Part shown: positions 33,741 to 36,500 of the stretch, piece by piece
Numbering within the stretch: position 1 is the first letter of the stretch
Layout: each line of letters begins with the position of its first letter
Origin: Clostridia bacterium
Lineage (GTDB): Bacteria > Bacillota > Clostridia > TANB77 > CAG-508
Length of the DNA: 36,500 nt
Assembly (NCBI GenBank): GCA_022790575.1
Contig: JAAVXM010000002.1
Location: 1-36,500 of the forward strand
Direction of reading: 5' to 3'
Position numbers and translations under genes: made by a program
Notes under the pieces: generated by a model
Seen by the model: only the letters and a program-made list of their open reading frames with translations
Told to the model about the DNA's origin: nothing
The model's database searches: none

Positions 33741-33769
33741 TTGACATTTAAGTAAAAACGTGGTATAAT
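33741..33769 (+). promoter_or_regulatory. Promoter of the RNase J gene
   Basis: Perfect TTGACA (33741-33746), a 17-bp spacer and perfect TATAAT (33764-33769), with a TGG just before the -10. The start codon is 290 nt downstream, so the message has a long leader. Confidence 0.82.
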
Positions 33770-33775
33770 TTCCAA

Positions 33776-34058
33776 CAGATTGCCAAAAGGGCAAAAAAGA
33801 GATTTTATTTTAATGTATTAAAAAATGGGGAAAAGCTAATAATAGAAAAGAGCGGAAACAAAAGATACATAAAAAGTATAAAAGCATGAAATGAGCGGTA
33901 AATTCATGTTTATTTAAGCATTACTTTATATATAATATTAATATTTGTACGTAAAATGAAATTAAGTAAAACTAGACAAAAGAAAAGTTTAGGAATACTT
34001 ATGCAATGAAAAAGTTGCATTCTTTTTAAGTGATAAATAAAGAGAGGAGAAAATAAAA
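33776..34058 (+). promoter_or_regulatory. Long 5' leader of the RNase J gene with attenuator-like hairpin
   Basis: About 280 nt carry no convincing gene. Hairpins seen are TTGCC / GGCAA near 33780, CATGAA / TTCATG near 33886-33909, and ATGCAA / TTGCAT at 34001-34020 followed by TCTTTTT. The last looks like an intrinsic terminator 30 nt before the start codon. The ribosome-binding site is AGAGAGGAG. The layout suggests attenuation or cleavage-based self-control by RNase J, which is inference. No known riboswitch core was recognised. Confidence 0.5.
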
Positions 34059-35873
34059 ATGGCAGAGGAAAAAAAAGATAAAAAAGGAACAAGAGGAGCA
34101 AGAGTAGAAAAAACGACAGTTCAAAAAAAGCCAAGAGAAAAAAGAGAATATAAAAAAGAAGGAGAAAGAAAAAGCAATATAAAAAAGACAAAAAATTCAG
34201 AAGAAGTGTTTAAAAAGCCAAATATAAAAGTAATACCATTAGGAGGTTTACATGAAATAGGGAAAAATATAACAGTCTTTGAATATGAAGATGAGATAGT
34301 AGTAGTAGATTGTGGACTATCATTCCCAGAAGATGATATGTTAGGAGTAGACTTAGTAATACCAGATATAACATATTTAGTAAAGAACAAAGAAAAAATA
34401 AAAGGAATAGTAATAACACATGGACATGAAGACCATATTGGAGGAATACCATATTTCTTAAAACAAATAAATGTACCATTATATGCAACAAAACTAGCAG
34501 CAGGGTTAATAACAAACAAATTAGAAGAGCATAAAATAGTAAGAAGTACAAAAATGCATATTGTAAGTCAAGGAGAAACAATTAGACTAGGGAAGAAATT
34601 CAAAATAGAATTTATAAGAAGTTCTCATAGTATTCCAGACTCAGTAATGTTAGGAATAACGACACCAGCAGGAACAATACTTCACACAGGAGACTTCAAA
34701 GTAGATTATACACCAATAGATGGGCAATTAATGGACTTTAGTAGGATAGCAGAGTTAGGAAATAAAGGAATACTAGCATTAATGTCAGACAGTACAAATG
34801 CAGAAAGAAAAGGATTTACAATGTCTGAAAGTTCAGTAGGAGATGTATTAGACAAACTATTTTTAAACTGTACAAAAAGGATAGTAGTAGCCACATTTGC
34901 ATCAAATGTACACAGAATTCAGCAAATTGTAAACTCAGCAGTAAAATATGGAAGAAAAATAGCAGTATGTGGAAGAAGTATGATAAATATAATAACAACA
35001 GCCACAGAATTAGGATATATAAAATGTCCTGAAAATGTATTTATAGATATAGATATGATAGGAAGTTATACAGATGACCAACTAGTAATAATTACTACAG
35101 GAAGTCAAGGAGAGCCAATGTCTGCATTAACTAGAATGGCAGCAGGAGACCATAGAAAAGTAAAAATAACACCAAATGACTTAATAATAATATCAGCAAC
35201 TCCAATTCCAGGAAATGAGAAATATATATCAAAAGTAATAGATGACTTAATGCAATTAGGTTCAGAAGTAGTGTATAGTGCATTAGCAGACATACATGTA
35301 TCAGGACATGCATGCCAAGAAGAGCAAAAATTAATATTAGCATTAGCAAAACCAAAATACTTCATACCAGTACATGGTGAATATAGACAGCTAAGGGCAC
35401 ATAGTGAAACAGCCCAAGTTATGGGAATAGATTCAGACAATATATTAATGTTAACAAATGGAAGAGTATTAGAATTAAATGAAAAAGAAGCAAGATTCAC
35501 AGGAAGTGTTCCAAGTGGACGAGTATTAGTAGATGGATTAGGAGTAGGAGATGTAGGAAATATAGTATTAAGAGACAGACAGCACTTAGCACAAGATGGA
35601 TTGATAGTAATTGTATTAACAATGGACTCACAAACAGGAGAAGTTGTTGCAGGTCCTGATGTAATATCAAGAGGTTTTGTATATGTACGAGAAGCAGAAA
35701 ATCTAATGGATGATGTAAAAAGTGTTGTACGACATGAAATATCTAAATGTGAACAAAGAGGAGTACGTGATTGGGCAACAATAAAATCAACAGTAAAGGA
35801 AAATCTACGTGATTATCTATTTATAAAAACCAAGAGAAACCCTATGATAATACCAATTATAATGGAAGTTTAA
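34059..35873 (+). CDS. rnj: Ribonuclease J
   Basis: This is a metallo-beta-lactamase/beta-CASP nuclease with 5'-3' exonuclease and endonuclease activity, central to mRNA decay and rRNA maturation in Firmicutes. The zinc motif HGHEDH (H121, H123, D125, H126) and further motifs SHSIPDS, HTGDFKVD and SDSTNAERKGFT are present. The beta-CASP part has VATFASNVHRIQQI and TTGSQGEPMSAL, and the C-terminal HVSGHACQEEQKL and PVHGEYRQL follow. An N-terminal extension of about 50 Lys/Arg-rich residues, probably RNA-binding and disordered, precedes the fold, making it 604 rather than about 555 residues. J1 and J2 cannot be told apart here. Confidence 0.95.
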   Translation: MAEEKKDKKGTRGARVEKTTVQKKPREKREYKKEGERKSNIKKTKNSEEVFKKPNIKVIPLGGLHEIGKNITVFEYEDEIVVVDCGLSFPEDDMLGVDLVIPDITYLVKNKEKIKGIVITHGHEDHIGGIPYFLKQINVPLYATKLAAGLITNKLEEHKIVRSTKMHIVSQGETIRLGKKFKIEFIRSSHSIPDSVMLGITTPAGTILHTGDFKVDYTPIDGQLMDFSRIAELGNKGILALMSDSTNAERKGFTMSESSVGDVLDKLFLNCTKRIVVATFASNVHRIQQIVNSAVKYGRKIAVCGRSMINIITTATELGYIKCPENVFIDIDMIGSYTDDQLVIITTGSQGEPMSALTRMAAGDHRKVKITPNDLIIISATPIPGNEKYISKVIDDLMQLGSEVVYSALADIHVSGHACQEEQKLILALAKPKYFIPVHGEYRQLRAHSETAQVMGIDSDNILMLTNGRVLELNEKEARFTGSVPSGRVLVDGLGVGDVGNIVLRDRQHLAQDGLIVIVLTMDSQTGEVVAGPDVISRGFVYVREAENLMDDVKSVVRHEISKCEQRGVRDWATIKSTVKENLRDYLFIKTKRNPMIIPIIMEV

Positions 35874-35880
35874 TAAAACA

Positions 35881-35925
35881 TAAGTAATACCGAGGTTTTT
35901 GTGCTTTGGTATTACTTATTTGTTA
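35881..35925 (+). terminator. Terminator after the RNase J gene
   Basis: The stem TAAGTAATACC / GGTATTACTTA with a 16-base loop is followed by TTTGTTA. It starts 7 bp after the stop codon. Confidence 0.75.
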
Positions 35926-36027
35926 TCATTTTGTTACCCACTCAATAGTACTAATAAAGTTTTTGAACTAAAAAATGTAAAAATTGTATTTTAAATCTGA
36001 AACTTTATTACAATACATCAAAAAAAC

Positions 36028-36054
36028 CATTGGAATATAAAAGTTATTCCAATG
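36028..36054. repeat. 10-bp perfect inverted repeat in the last intergenic region
   Basis: CATTGGAATA and TATTCCAATG are separated by seven bases, 13 bp upstream of the -35 of the ATPase gene. No T-tract follows, so a regulator site or a decayed element end is more likely than a terminator. Confidence 0.5.
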
Positions 36055-36066
36055 TATCAAAATAAC

Positions 36067-36095
36067 TTTACAAAAAAAGAAGCTTATGATATAAT
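36067..36095 (+). promoter_or_regulatory. Promoter of the AAA ATPase gene
   Basis: TTTACA (36067-36072), a 17-bp spacer and perfect TATAAT (36090-36095) lie 18 bp before the ATG. Confidence 0.6.
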
Positions 36096-36113
36096 AAACC
36101 TGAGGTGAGAAAT

Positions 36114-36500
36114 ATGTTAATTAGAGAAAAATATCTATCAGAAATAAGAGATTTTTATGATGAGACATCTTTAATTAAAATAATTTATGGATTAAGAAGA
36201 AGTGGAAAATCAGTTATACTAACCCAAATAATACAAGAAATACGAGAAAGAAAAATAGAAGAAGAGCAAATTATCTATATAAATTTTGAGTCACTGGATT
36301 ATAGTTTTATAAAAAATGCCCAAGACTTAAATGATTACATAAAAAGCTTAGTAAAAAATAAAAAGAAATATTATGTGTTTTTAGATGAAATACAAAAAGT
36401 TGATGAATTTGAAAAAGGAATTAATTCTTTGAGAATTACAAATCAATTTAGTATATTTATAACTGGTTCTAATAGCAAAATGACATTTTTAGAATTATCA
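36114..36500 (+). CDS. AAA-family ATPase, AAA_14/DUF4143 type (partial, 3' end beyond window)
   Basis: The first 129 residues are visible. MLIREKYLSEIRDFYDET is followed by Walker A GLRRSGKS (26-33), Walker B YYVFLDEIQKV and a sensor-like FITGSNSKM. This is the standard N-terminal half of the AAA_14 plus DUF4143 proteins, about 400 residues in full, that are common and mobile in gut Clostridia. Their role is not established. A CTGAGGTGAG site lies before the ATG. Confidence 0.85.
   Translation, partial: MLIREKYLSEIRDFYDETSLIKIIYGLRRSGKSVILTQIIQEIRERKIEEEQIIYINFESLDYSFIKNAQDLNDYIKSLVKNKKKYYVFLDEIQKVDEFEKGINSLRITNQFSIFITGSNSKMTFLELS

Noticed and set aside
36028..36054. Inverted repeat as the end of an insertion sequence
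   Set aside because: No transposase, no matching second end and no target duplication are visible.

Overview
The window is very A+T-rich and uses A-ending codons (AGA, GGA, ATA, TTA). Ribosome-binding sites are strong AGGAGG types and most promoters are TTGACA/TATAAT with 16-18 bp spacers. A spoVAC-spoVAD-spoVAE operon, an L20-type leader in front of infC-rpmI-rplT, RNase J, YvcK and a compact Clostridia-style type IV pilus operon point to an endospore-forming low-GC Firmicute of the class Clostridia. An uncultured gut lineage is likely, but that is inference from gene style only.

Region 1 (1-7646) is accessory surface biology. It starts with the 5' end of a divergent minus-strand gene. Next is a large pilin-like protein carrying two bacterial Ig-like (BIG_2) domains and a C-terminal WWLRSP/GVAPGFCI domain (DUF6273-like). 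A CDF metal exporter and a convergent NfeD/SPFH membrane-protease-type pair follow. After them come a frame-broken pilin-anchored adhesin and two tandem paralogous prepilins. Region 2 (7714-15967) is housekeeping and glycogen: murB, a membrane-anchored YvcK relative, a glycogen debranching enzyme, holA, and an alpha-glucan phosphorylase with its own promoter. Region 3 (16047-17462) is the infC-rpmI-rplT operon behind an attenuator leader; infC appears to start at a rare AUA. A small nucleotidase follows, then the spoVA operon on the minus strand.

Region 4 (20308-29984) is a type IV pilus operon: a PilM-PilN fusion, PilO-like, a PilP-like lipid-free membrane protein, the major pilin, the prepilin peptidase, two minor pilins (one frameshifted), PilB, PilT and PilC. 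It encodes the machinery that would process and assemble the pilin-like proteins of region 1. Region 5 (30062-36500) holds a ROK sugar kinase with mtaB, a small repeat-containing unknown protein, tRNA(CAU) and tRNA-Tyr, a 57-residue membrane protein with foreign-looking codons under a palindromic operator, RNase J behind a long leader, and the start of an AAA ATPase of the DUF4143 type.

The most interesting signal is at the 3' end of the first adhesin. Adenine drops from about half of the bases to about one sixth exactly across the ligand-fold C terminus. That is the pattern expected of a diversity-generating-retroelement variable region. No reverse transcriptase or template repeat lies in this window, so this remains a hypothesis. 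Three gene interruptions (two in one adhesin, one in a minor pilin) all fall in pilin-like genes, while every other complete gene is intact.
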